DNA of 9,484 bases from Thermaceae bacterium (GCA_027023345.1 JALVVO010000173.1:1-9484), one strand, 5' to 3'; shown: positions 1-6,477, counted from the first letter of the stretch. The notes: a model not told the origin generated them from the letters alone. A program made the numbers and translations.

Positions 1-614
1 GCGCCGCCCCCATCCAGGGGAAACAGGGGGCGGTTCTGGGCGGGCTTTTCTACCTCGCCGCTCGCCTCCTCTGGGCGTTCTTTCCCCCGGGGGTCGCCGG
101 GGCGCTACTGCTTGGGGTTTGGCTCGGGCTTACCGGGATGCTCCACCTGGACGGGCTCCTCGACGTCGCCGACGCGCTCCTTCCGCCAGCGGACCGAACG
201 CGGCGGCTCGCCATCCTGAAAGACCCCTCGATCGGGGCCTTTGCGCTCGGGGTCGGGGGCGTCTACCTCCTCGCCAAGGCCCAGGCGCTCGCCGCCCTCG
301 GGCCCGACCCGGCGCTCGTCGCCGCCCCGGCGCTCGCGCGCTTTTTCGTGCTGCCGGCGAGCCGGCTCGCCTCCGCCCGGCCCGGGGGACTCGGCGACGG
401 GGTGCGGGGGGCTCCGATCGGCGGGGCGCTTCTTCCCGCCCTGGTCGCGACTCTTTTCTTTCCCTTTCCGGCCCTCGCCTCCACCGCGGCGGCCGCGGGG
501 CTCTATGCCCTCGCCCTCCGCCGGCTCGGCGGCGTGACCGGCGACGTGCACGGTGCCGCGATCGAGGTCGCCGAGCTCGCCTTCCTCCTTTTCGCGCTGC
601 CCCGCGGTGTATAG
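1..614 (+). CDS. cobS: Adenosylcobinamide-GDP ribazoletransferase (cobalamin-5'-phosphate synthase), 5'-truncated by the window edge
   Basis: CobS joins alpha-ribazole (or its phosphate) to adenosylcobinamide-GDP in the last assembly step of cobalamin synthesis; it is a polytopic inner-membrane enzyme. The open frame runs from position 3 to the TAG at 612-614, giving 203 visible residues; the family is usually about 250, so roughly the first 40-50 residues lie outside the window. Visible hallmarks are HLDGLLDVAD (residues 48-57 of the visible part) with the conserved acidic residues, the following ILKDPSIGAFA, and near the C-terminus GGVTGDVHGAA followed by IEVAELAFLL, matching the family's GGxTGDxxGA-xxExxE pattern. 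Several hydrophobic segments fit a membrane protein. An in-frame ATG at 138 lies in the middle of the conserved motif and is not the real start. The motif that usually reads FPLVGxxxG appears as PIQG-KQG-AVLGG, as if three residues were inserted. The rest of the cobalamin genes, if clustered, would lie upstream. Family call is confident; activity is inferred. Confidence 0.93.
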   Translation, partial: AAPIQGKQGAVLGGLFYLAARLLWAFFPPGVAGALLLGVWLGLTGMLHLDGLLDVADALLPPADRTRRLAILKDPSIGAFALGVGGVYLLAKAQALAALGPDPALVAAPALARFFVLPASRLASARPGGLGDGVRGAPIGGALLPALVATLFFPFPALASTAAAAGLYALALRRLGGVTGDVHGAAIEVAELAFLLFALPRGV

Positions 615-615
615 T
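610..615 (+). promoter_or_regulatory. Candidate -10 element (TATAGT) for phoU
   Basis: TATAGT overlaps the cobS stop codon and lies 22 bases before the phoU ATG. Transcription starting about 7 bases downstream would leave a leader of about 16 bases that just contains the AGGGAGGT ribosome site at 627-634. I see no good -35 hexamer at 16-18 bases upstream; the region there is cobS coding sequence. The hexamer stands out against very GC-rich surroundings, but one hexamer is weak evidence. Confidence 0.4.
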
Positions 616-637
616 CCCGGCAAGGCAGGGAGGTGCC

Positions 638-1285
638 ATGCGGGAGGCGTTGGACCGGGAACTCACCAAGATCACCGAGCTCTTCCTGGAGATGGCGGGC
701 CGTGTGCGGGAGATGCTCGAGGGCGCCACCGAGGCCCTCGTCAAGGGGGACGCCGCGCGGGCGGAGGCGGTGATCCGCGAGGACGAGGAGGTGGACCGGC
801 TCGAGTACCGGATCGAGGACGAGGTCATCGCCACCATCGCCCGCCACCAGCCGGTGGCCAGCGACCTGCGCTTTCTGGTAACGATTTTGAAGGCGGTGAC
901 CGACCTCGAGCGCGCCGGCGACTACGCCGCCCACGTCGCCGAGGACGCCTTGATCCTCGCGAAGGAGCCCCCCTTGAAGCGCTACGTGCTCCTTCCCCAG
1001 ATGGCCCGGAGGCTGCTTGAAATGCTCGACCTGGTGGCGAAGAGCATCGCCGAGAAGGACGCCGGGGCCGCCACCGAGGTGCTCAAGCTCGACGACGAGG
1101 TGGACGACCTCTACGAGCAGCTCACCCGCGAGCTCATCACCTACATGCTCGAGGACCCCCGCACCATCGGCAAGGCGCTCACCCTGCTCCGGGTGGCCCG
1201 GAGCTACGAGCGCTTCGGCGACCACCTCGAGAACATCGCCGAGCGGGTAGTCTACTGGGTCACCGGCCAGGCCCCCCACCGCTGA
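638..1285 (+). CDS. phoU: Phosphate-specific transport system accessory protein PhoU
   Basis: PhoU is a cytoplasmic negative regulator linking the Pst phosphate transporter to the PhoR/PhoB-type two-component system. The 215-residue product has the family's usual length and its duplicated three-helix-bundle layout: repeat 1 has EDEEVDRLE (about 48-56) and DLRFLVTILKAVTDLERAGDYAAH (76-99), and repeat 2 has LDDEVDDLYEQL (151-162) and LLRVARSYERFGDHLENIAE (183-202). The E/DxxxD patterns in both halves are the known metal-cluster-binding positions. The ATG at 638 is chosen because AGGGAGGT (627-634) precedes it and homology begins there; the same frame stays open far upstream inside cobS, but that part is a shadow. 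It starts 23 bases after cobS and is followed after 56 bases by ugpB. No pstSCAB or phoBR genes are in view; the phosphate theme continues with the ugp genes downstream. Confidence 0.96.
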   Translation: MREALDRELTKITELFLEMAGRVREMLEGATEALVKGDAARAEAVIREDEEVDRLEYRIEDEVIATIARHQPVASDLRFLVTILKAVTDLERAGDYAAHVAEDALILAKEPPLKRYVLLPQMARRLLEMLDLVAKSIAEKDAGAATEVLKLDDEVDDLYEQLTRELITYMLEDPRTIGKALTLLRVARSYERFGDHLENIAERVVYWVTGQAPHR

Positions 1286-1304
1286 CCTTTGTCCGTTCCT
1301 GACC
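1282..1304 (+). repeat. Short direct repeat CTGACC...CTGACC in front of ugpB
   Basis: CTGACC occurs at 1282-1287 and again at 1299-1304, 17 bases apart, the second copy ending three bases before the ugpB -10-like hexamer. The first copy overlaps the phoU stop codon. It could be a regulator site or a poor -35 (CTGACC against TTGACA, but with a 20-base spacer), or chance: six-base repeats are common. It does not match the 11-base-period Pho box that I know from E. coli. Confidence 0.2.
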
Positions 1305-1307
1305 GGG

Positions 1308-1313
1308 TATACT
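1308..1313 (+). promoter_or_regulatory. Candidate -10 element (TATACT) for ugpB
   Basis: TATACT sits in the 56-base gap between phoU and ugpB. A start site 6-7 bases downstream (about 1320) gives a leader of about 22 bases that keeps the strong ribosome site at 1328-1336 but excludes the ATG at 1318, supporting translation from 1342. The best -35-like match, CTGACC at 1282-1287, is 20 bases away, longer than optimal, so an activator may be needed if this promoter is real. Confidence 0.5.
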
Positions 1314-1327
1314 CGGTATGGAAAAGG

Positions 1328-1336
1328 AAAGGAGGT
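1328..1336 (+). promoter_or_regulatory. Ribosome binding site deciding the ugpB start
   Basis: AAAGGAGGT is a near-perfect Shine-Dalgarno sequence five bases before the ATG at 1342. The alternative in-frame ATG at 1318 has no such site and would place eight polar, charged residues in front of an otherwise normal signal peptide. The 1342 start is therefore preferred. Confidence 0.85.
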
Positions 1337-1341
1337 TGGCT

Positions 1342-2652
1342 ATGAAGCGAGTCTTGGTAGGCCTGGCCCTCATGGCACTGGCGGTGCCGGCGTTCGCCGC
1401 CAAGAAGGTGCAGATCACCTTCTGGCACGCGTTCGGCGGCGGCCGTACCGCGTTCATCCAGCGGATGGTGGAGGACTTCAACTACACCCACCCGGGCATT
1501 GAGGTCAAGGCGGAGTACAAGGGTTCCTACCGCGACACCCTGAACGCCGCGATCCTCGCCGCCCGGCAGGGGGCCGCGCCGCACATCGTGCAGATCTTCG
1601 AGGTGGGCAGCCAGCTCGCCCTCGACTCGGGCATCTTCGTACCCATCGAGGACTACGTGCCCGCCGAGCTCAAGTTCCAGCTCGACGACTACATCAAGCC
1701 GGTGGCCAACTACTACCGGATCAAGGGCAAGTTCAACTCGATCCCCTGGAACTCCTCGAACCCGATCCTCTACTACAACAAGGACATCTTCAAGAAGGCC
1801 GGGCTGGACCCCGAGAACCCGCCGAAGACCTTCGGCGAGGTGATGAAGGCCTGCGAGAAGATCGAGGCCACCAAGGCCGCGCCTAAGTGCATCACCTGGC
1901 CGCTCCACTCTTGGTTCGTCGAGCAGTGGATCGCCGAGCAGGGCGCGCTGCTCGCGAATCACGAGAACGGCCGCGCCGCCCGCGCCACCGACGTCTACAT
2001 CGACTCCGAGGCGATGCGCCGCATCGTCGAGTGGTGGAAGGCGATGTACGACAAGGGCTACTACGTCTACTCCGGCAAGCCCGAGGACTGGGACGGCGCC
2101 AACCAGATCTTCGTGAGCCAGCAGGCGGCGATGCTGATCACCTCCACCTCGGACGTCACCTTCATGCAGAACGCCGCCTTCGAGAACGGTTTCGAGCTCG
2201 GCACCGGCTTCCTGCCCATCCCCGACGGCGTCGAGCGGAACGGCACCGTGGTCGGCGGGGCCTCGCTCTGGCTGACCAAGGGCCACCCCGACGAGGAGAT
2301 GAAGGCCGCGCTCACCTTCCTGCTCTGGTTCACCAACACCGAGAACATGGTGCGCTGGCACAAGGGCACCGGCTACTTCCCGGTCCTCAACACCTCGGTG
2401 AAGGTGCTCGAGTGGCAGCACTGGTTCGAGCGGAACCCCGCCTACAAGGCGGCCTTCGACCAGCTCCTCCAGTCCAAGGCGAACCGGGCCACCCAGGGCG
2501 CCCTGATCGGGCCCTTCCCCGAGATCCGCACCATCATCGAGAACATGATCCAGGCGGTCTTCCAGGGCAAGCCCATCGACCAGGCGCTCAAGGAGGCCGA
2601 TGCCCAGGCGGATAAGGCCCTCCGGGAGTACAACGCCGCCGTCGGCAAGTAG
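1342..2652 (+). CDS. ugpB: Glycerol-3-phosphate / glycerophosphodiester ABC transporter, periplasmic binding protein
   Basis: This solute-binding protein captures sn-glycerol-3-phosphate or glycerophosphodiesters for the UgpAE permease. From the ATG at 1342 it has 436 residues, close to E. coli UgpB (438). Residues 1-19 form a signal peptide ending in AFA before AKK; no lipobox cysteine is seen, so it should be a soluble periplasmic protein. The match to E. coli UgpB as I remember it is extensive: ITFWH (25-29), EYKGSY (58-63), QIFEVG (84-89), NSSNPILYYNKD (137-148), KKAGLDPENPPKT (151-163), a Trp pair (186, 191) where E. coli has two ligand-stacking Trp, GGASLW (305-310), WHKGTGYFPV (339-348) and GPFPEIR (390-396). 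Most of these segments contribute to the known ligand pocket. Only two cysteines, 171 and 183, occur in the whole chain. A terminator-like hairpin follows the gene. The exact ligand (glycerol-3-phosphate or glycerophosphocholine-like diesters) cannot be read from sequence. Confidence 0.93.
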   Translation: MKRVLVGLALMALAVPAFAAKKVQITFWHAFGGGRTAFIQRMVEDFNYTHPGIEVKAEYKGSYRDTLNAAILAARQGAAPHIVQIFEVGSQLALDSGIFVPIEDYVPAELKFQLDDYIKPVANYYRIKGKFNSIPWNSSNPILYYNKDIFKKAGLDPENPPKTFGEVMKACEKIEATKAAPKCITWPLHSWFVEQWIAEQGALLANHENGRAARATDVYIDSEAMRRIVEWWKAMYDKGYYVYSGKPEDWDGANQIFVSQQAAMLITSTSDVTFMQNAAFENGFELGTGFLPIPDGVERNGTVVGGASLWLTKGHPDEEMKAALTFLLWFTNTENMVRWHKGTGYFPVLNTSVKVLEWQHWFERNPAYKAAFDQLLQSKANRATQGALIGPFPEIRTIIENMIQAVFQGKPIDQALKEADAQADKALREYNAAVGK

Positions 2653-2663
2653 CCGCTAGTCGC

Positions 2664-2699
2664 GGGGTCGTCCGCCCCTAGGGGCGGACGACCCCTTTT
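2664..2699 (+). terminator. Rho-independent terminator-like hairpin between ugpB and ugpA
   Basis: A perfect 15-base inverted repeat, GGGGTCGTCCGCCCC (2664-2678) and its complement (2681-2695), is separated by only TA, so the realistic fold is a 13-14 bp stem with a CTAG-containing loop, followed by TTTT (2696-2699). It begins 11 bases after the ugpB stop and ends 23 bases before ugpA. The T-run is short, suggesting incomplete termination. Such a site after a binding-protein gene commonly gives more binding protein than permease and also protects the upstream mRNA. Confidence 0.85.
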
Positions 2700-2706
2700 G
2701 GTCGCG

Positions 2707-2712
2707 TAGGAT
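2707..2712 (+). promoter_or_regulatory. Weak candidate -10 element (TAGGAT) for ugpA
   Basis: TAGGAT fits the TANNNT pattern and lies just after the terminator and 10 bases before the ATG at 2723. It could restart transcription of ugpAEQ after termination. No -35 is evident because the terminator stem occupies that region. Reading through the terminator is an equally good explanation for ugpAEQ expression. Confidence 0.22.
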
Positions 2713-2722
2713 AAGGGTGCCC

Positions 2723-3619
2723 ATGGAGACCGAAACCCACGCCGCCTATAAGAGCCGGTTCTTGCCCTGGCTGCTGCTCCTCCCCACCTTCGTCATCCTG
2801 CTGGTCTTCCTCTACTACCCCACCCTCGAGACCTTCCGCCTCTCCTTCTACCGGGTCGCCTTCTTGGGGCTCCGGAAGGTCTACGTGGGCCTCGCCAACT
2901 ACCGGGAGATCTTCACCAACCCCGAGTACCTCCGGATCTTCTGGAACACCGCGGTCTACTCCTTCCTGGTCGTCTTCTTTTCGATGGCGGTGGGGCTTTT
3001 CCTCTCGGTGCTAGCGAACCAGAAGGTGCGGGGATGGCGCTTTTACCGCCTGATGCTGATCTGGCCCTACGCCCTCAGCCCGGCGGTGGCGGGGGTGATC
3101 TTCCTCTTCCTCTTCAACCCCCAGGCGGGGATCGTGAACTACTTCCTCGACGTGCTCTTCGGCCTCCGGCCCGACTGGCTGACCCAGCCGGGGCTCGCGA
3201 TGTTCGTCTTGGTGGCGGCGGCGGTCTGGAAGAACGTGGGCTACAACGTGGTCTTCTACCTGGCGGCGCTCCAGAACCTTCCCGGGGACGTGCTCGAGGC
3301 CGCCTTGATCGACGGGGCCACGCCCTGGCAGCGCTTTTGGAAGGTGACCTTTCCCCTGCTTTCGCCGATGACCTTCTTCCTCTTCGTGATGAACACGATC
3401 TACGCCTTCTTCGACACCTTCCCCTTCGTCGACCTCCTCACCAAGGGCGGCCCCAACGGGGCCACCAACATCCTGATCTACAACATCTACCGCGACGGCT
3501 TCGAGTTCTTTAAGACCGGGCTGGCGGCGGCCCAGTCGGTGGTCCTCTTCTTCGGCGTGGTGCTCCTCACCCTGCTCCAGTTCCGCCTCGGCGAGCGGCG
3601 GGTCCACTACGGGGGGTAA
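2723..3619 (+). CDS. ugpA: Glycerol-3-phosphate ABC transporter permease UgpA
   Basis: One of the two inner-membrane subunits forming the translocation channel for substrate delivered by UgpB. The product has 298 residues (E. coli UgpA 295). A first membrane segment lies around residues 14-33 (FLPWLLLLPTFVILLVFLYYP), several more follow, and the cytoplasmic EAA loop reads EAALIDGATPWQRFWKVTFP from residue 192, the site that docks with the ABC ATPase. LTKGGPNGATNIL near the C-terminal part is typical of MalF/UgpA-type permeases. A GTG at 2717 is in frame, but the ATG at 2723 is better placed behind AAGGGTG (2713-2719). The stop is two bases before ugpE. Order B-A-E-Q is that of a ugp operon without its ATPase gene. 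The sugar/glycerol-3-phosphate permease family is certain; the substrate is inferred from ugpB and ugpQ. Confidence 0.92.
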   Translation: METETHAAYKSRFLPWLLLLPTFVILLVFLYYPTLETFRLSFYRVAFLGLRKVYVGLANYREIFTNPEYLRIFWNTAVYSFLVVFFSMAVGLFLSVLANQKVRGWRFYRLMLIWPYALSPAVAGVIFLFLFNPQAGIVNYFLDVLFGLRPDWLTQPGLAMFVLVAAAVWKNVGYNVVFYLAALQNLPGDVLEAALIDGATPWQRFWKVTFPLLSPMTFFLFVMNTIYAFFDTFPFVDLLTKGGPNGATNILIYNIYRDGFEFFKTGLAAAQSVVLFFGVVLLTLLQFRLGERRVHYGG

Positions 3620-3621
3620 GC

Positions 3622-4449
3622 GTGAAGCGGCGGAAGCTCTTGAACACGATCGCGGTGCACACCCTGCTCATTCTCTCGGTGGTGGTGGTGGCGGCCCCGG
3701 TGGTCTTCGCCTTCATCTTCTCCACCCAGACCCCGGCGGAGATCTTCCGCTACCCCCCAAAGTTCACCTTCGGCAGCGCCTTCGTCGAGAACTACCGGGT
3801 GGTCTGGAACCAGTACCACCTGGGGCTTTACATGAAGAACTCGCTCTTCATCTCGATCGCGGTGACGGTGGGGAAGACGATCGTCTCCTTCCTGGCGGCG
3901 CTCGCGCTCGTCTACTTCCGCTTCCCCTTGAAGGGCTGGGTCTTCACCTTCATCCTGCTCACCCTGATGATGCCCACCGAGATCATGATCGTCGCCCTCT
4001 TCGAGCTGGTCACCGACCTCGGCTGGGTGAACTCCTACGCCGCGCTGATCGTGCCCTTCCTGGCCTCGGCCACCGGCACCTTCCTCTTCCGGCAGCAGTT
4101 TCTGCAGATTCCCGAGAGCCTGGTGGACGCCGCGCGGATCGACGGCGCCGGTCCCCTACGGTTCGCCTGGTCCATCCTCCTCCCGATGAGCATGAACGTG
4201 GTGGCGGCGATGGCGGTGATCCAGTTCGTCTACATGTGGAACCAGTACCTCTGGCCGCTGGTGGTGATCCGCGAGGGCGAGCGCCAGGTGATCCAGGTCG
4301 GGCTCCGAATGCTGACGAGCGGGCAGGACGCCACCAACTGGGGACTGGTGATGGCGGGGGCGATCGTCGCCCTGCTCCCGGCGCTCCTGGTCTTTCTGCT
4401 GTTGCAGGAGCAGTTCTCCCGGGGGTTCGCGCTCGCGGAGGAGAAATGA
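3622..4449 (+). CDS. ugpE: Glycerol-3-phosphate ABC transporter permease UgpE
   Basis: Second inner-membrane subunit of the uptake channel, pairing with UgpA. It has 275 residues (E. coli UgpE 281), starting at GTG (3622) two bases after the ugpA stop and behind a G-rich ribosome site, so translation is probably coupled. Membrane segments include about 9-32 (HTLLILSVVVVAAPVVFAF and onward) and several later ones. The EAA loop begins at residue 169 (DAARIDGAGPLRFAWSILLP), and FIYGWNQYLWPL of E. coli UgpE is matched by FVYMWNQYLWPL. ASATGTFLFRQQFLQIPESL just before the EAA loop is also as expected. The gene ends in an ATGA overlap with ugpQ. The ATPase that would bind both EAA loops is not encoded in the window. 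Confidence 0.92.
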   Translation: MKRRKLLNTIAVHTLLILSVVVVAAPVVFAFIFSTQTPAEIFRYPPKFTFGSAFVENYRVVWNQYHLGLYMKNSLFISIAVTVGKTIVSFLAALALVYFRFPLKGWVFTFILLTLMMPTEIMIVALFELVTDLGWVNSYAALIVPFLASATGTFLFRQQFLQIPESLVDAARIDGAGPLRFAWSILLPMSMNVVAAMAVIQFVYMWNQYLWPLVVIREGERQVIQVGLRMLTSGQDATNWGLVMAGAIVALLPALLVFLLLQEQFSRGFALAEEK

Positions 4450-5153
4450 GCCTCTTTCCCGACCGGCCCCGGCCGATCCTTCTTGGCCACCGCGGGGTGC
4501 GCGAGGGGGTGCGGGAGAACACCCTCGAGGCCTTCCGGCGGGCGCTCGAGGCTGGGCTGGACGGGGTCGAGCTCGACGTCCAGCGCAGCGCCGACGGGGC
4601 CCTCGTCGTCTACCACGACTTCTGGGTCCCGGAAGGGCTCCTTCACCGCTTCACCCTGGCGGAGCTCCGGGCGATACTTCCCGGCCTCCCCACCCTGGAG
4701 GAGGTCCTAGAACTCTTCGACGCCTACCCCGAGGCGATCCTGAACGTCGAGCTCAAGAGCGTGCCCGGCTTCTACGACGGACGGGCCGAGGCGCTCGCCC
4801 GGGTGCTCGCCTCCTGGCCGGGGCGGCGGCGGGTGCTGGTCTCCTCCTTCGACCCGGTGGCGCTCTTCGTCTTTCGCGAGGAGGCCCCCGGGATCCCCCT
4901 CGGCTACCTCTTTTTGGGTCGGGACACCGCCCGGCTCGGGATGGAGCTCGGGGTCGAGGCGCTTCACCCCAGGCTCGACCTGGTCACGCCGGAGAAGGTC
5001 GCGGCCTGGCGGGAGGCGGGGTACTTCGTCACCGTCTGGCCGGCGGCGACCCTCGAGGAGGCCCGACGGGCGGTGCGAAGCGGCGCCGACGCGGTGATCG
5101 GCGGCTGGCCGGAGCGGCTCCTAAAGGCCAAGCAGGAGCTGGGCCACGCTTAG
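4446..5153 (+). CDS. ugpQ: Glycerophosphodiester phosphodiesterase
   Basis: Hydrolyses glycerophosphodiesters such as deacylated phospholipids to sn-glycerol-3-phosphate and an alcohol. The 235-residue protein lacks a signal peptide, so it acts in the cytoplasm, probably on substrate brought in by UgpBAE. Catalytic features of the GDPD TIM barrel are intact: GHRG (14-17), ENT (24-26), E42 and D44 in VELDVQ, H57-D58 in VVYHD, and metal-binding E102 with K104 in NVELK; VSSFDP (132-137) also fits. The C-terminal part departs from the common WTVN and TDYP motifs, reading VTVWPA (195-200) and GGWPE (219-223). Its ATG overlaps the ugpE stop as ATGA, implying translational coupling. The last 33 bases overlap the 3' end of mgtE on the other strand. 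Family assignment is strong and the operon context supports the name ugpQ. Confidence 0.93.
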   Translation: MSLFPDRPRPILLGHRGVREGVRENTLEAFRRALEAGLDGVELDVQRSADGALVVYHDFWVPEGLLHRFTLAELRAILPGLPTLEEVLELFDAYPEAILNVELKSVPGFYDGRAEALARVLASWPGRRRVLVSSFDPVALFVFREEAPGIPLGYLFLGRDTARLGMELGVEALHPRLDLVTPEKVAAWREAGYFVTVWPAATLEEARRAVRSGADAVIGGWPERLLKAKQELGHA

Positions 5154-6473
5154 GTAGATCAAGAGCCCCGAGATGTCGCTCACGGTGGCGATCAGGGGGT
5201 TCGAGATCAGGGCGGGGTCGATGCCGAGCCGGGCGAGCAGGAGGGGCAGGAGCGAGCCCGCCAGGTTGGCCACCACCACCAGCAAAAAGAGCGAGAGGGC
5301 GACCGCCGGGGTGATCCCGAACTGGCCGTCGAGGGCGACCTTGGCGGCGATCAGGGCGGAGAGGGTGAGGCCGAGGAGGGTGCCCACCCCCAGTTCCTTG
5401 AAGAGGATCCTCGGCCAGTCCTTGAGCTCGACGTCCCGGGTCCCCAGCGCCCGGACGATGATCGTCGCCGCCTGGCTGCCCGAGTTGCCCCCGGTCCCGA
5501 GCAGGACCGGCAGGTAGAAGGCGAGGGCGGTGGCCGCCTTGAGGACGCTCTCGAAGCGGCCGAGGATGGTCGAGGTGATCATGCCGGTGAGGATCAGGAT
5601 CACCAGCCAGCGCACCCGGGCGCTCCAGAGCTCGAGCACCCCCGACCTCGAGTAAACGAGCTCCGGGGCCTCGACCGCGCCCAGGCGGTAGATGTCCTCG
5701 GTGGCCTCCTCCTCGAGCACGTCGATCACGTCGTCCACGGTGACGATGCCGACCAGGCGCTGGTCCTCGTCCACCACCGGCAGCACGGTGAAGTCGTAGT
5801 CGGCCATCAGCCGGGCGACCTCCTCCTGGTCGGTCTCGGTGGTGACGAAGACCACGTTCTCGTTCATGATCTCCTTCACCCGCGTCGCGGGGTCGGCGAC
5901 GATCAGGTCCCTAAGGCTCAGGACCCCGATCAGGCGCCCAGCGTCGTCCACCACGTAGATGTAGTAGATCGTCTCGGCATCGGGGGCGGCCCGGCGCAGA
6001 AACTCGAGCACCTCCTCCACCGTCATCCCGGCCCGGACCGCGACGTACTCCGGGGTCATCAGGCCGCCGGCCTCGTCCTCCTCGTAGGCGAGGAGGCGGG
6101 CGACCTGGGCCCGGGTCTCGGGGTCGAGGAGGTCGATCAGCTCGCGGTAGAGCTCGGGCTTTTCCTCGTGGGCCGCCTGCAAGAGGTCGGTGAGGTCGTC
6201 GGGGTCGAGCTCGGCGAGGATGCCCCGGACCTGGAACCGGGGCAGGGTCTCGAGGAACTCGAGCTGCTCCTCGGGCTCAAGCTGGGAGACGACCTCGGCC
6301 GCCTTGGCGGGGGGGAGGACGGCGAGGAGGACGTAGCGGTGCTCGCCCGAAAGCCCCTCCCAGCCCTCGAGGAGCTCGTGGACGGGGGCCTCGGCGGCGA
6401 GGTGCTCGAGCTCGGCCAGGTCGCCAAGCTCGAGGGCCTCCTTGATGCGGTCGAGCGTCGCGGTCTCGGTCAA
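5121..6473 (-). CDS. mgtE: Magnesium channel/transporter MgtE
   Basis: MgtE is a dimeric inner-membrane Mg2+ channel gated by intracellular Mg2+. The product is 450 residues, the same as T. thermophilus MgtE, which it resembles throughout. Layout: N-terminal helical superhelix domain (about 1-130), two CBS domains (about 132-190 and 195-255, with EDEAGGLMTPEYV, APDAETIYYIYVVD, DFTVLPVVDE and GIVTVDDVIDVLE), a connecting plug helix, then about five membrane segments in 280-450. LLGTGGNSGSQ and the acidic residue D433 in ATVSDISG correspond to pore elements; the Thermus equivalent D432 is essential for Mg2+ selection. The start is TTG at 6473-6471, supported by a GGGGGAGG ribosome site four bases upstream; no ATG or GTG fits better. 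It converges on ugpQ with a 33-base coding overlap. No M-box riboswitch is seen in the 168-base upstream gap; regulation is probably at the channel through the CBS and N domains. Confidence 0.97.
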   Translation of the reverse strand: MTETATLDRIKEALELGDLAELEHLAAEAPVHELLEGWEGLSGEHRYVLLAVLPPAKAAEVVSQLEPEEQLEFLETLPRFQVRGILAELDPDDLTDLLQAAHEEKPELYRELIDLLDPETRAQVARLLAYEEDEAGGLMTPEYVAVRAGMTVEEVLEFLRRAAPDAETIYYIYVVDDAGRLIGVLSLRDLIVADPATRVKEIMNENVVFVTTETDQEEVARLMADYDFTVLPVVDEDQRLVGIVTVDDVIDVLEEEATEDIYRLGAVEAPELVYSRSGVLELWSARVRWLVILILTGMITSTILGRFESVLKAATALAFYLPVLLGTGGNSGSQAATIIVRALGTRDVELKDWPRILFKELGVGTLLGLTLSALIAAKVALDGQFGITPAVALSLFLLVVVANLAGSLLPLLLARLGIDPALISNPLIATVSDISGLLIYLSVAQLLLGL

Positions 6474-6477
6474 GGCG

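Noticed and set aside
119..637. Upstream extension of the phoU reading frame to an ATG at 119
   Set aside because: The extension is Arg/Pro/Ala-rich out-of-frame cobS sequence; PhoU homology and a good ribosome site begin at 638.
1282..1317. Classical Pho box upstream of ugpB
   Set aside because: The CTGACC repeats are 17 bases apart rather than 11 or 22, and lack the CTGTCAT-like sequence and A/T-rich spacers.
1318..1341. Earlier ATG (1318) for ugpB, which could be leaderless because it lies four bases after TATACT
   Set aside because: It would add charged residues ahead of a normal signal peptide, and the ATG at 1342 has a near-perfect ribosome site; the expected transcript start would fall after 1318.
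1252..2421. 389-codon open frame antisense to ugpB
   Set aside because: His/Leu/Val/Gly-rich composition typical of a shadow of a GC-rich gene; no recognisable family, and the sense strand is a clear UgpB.
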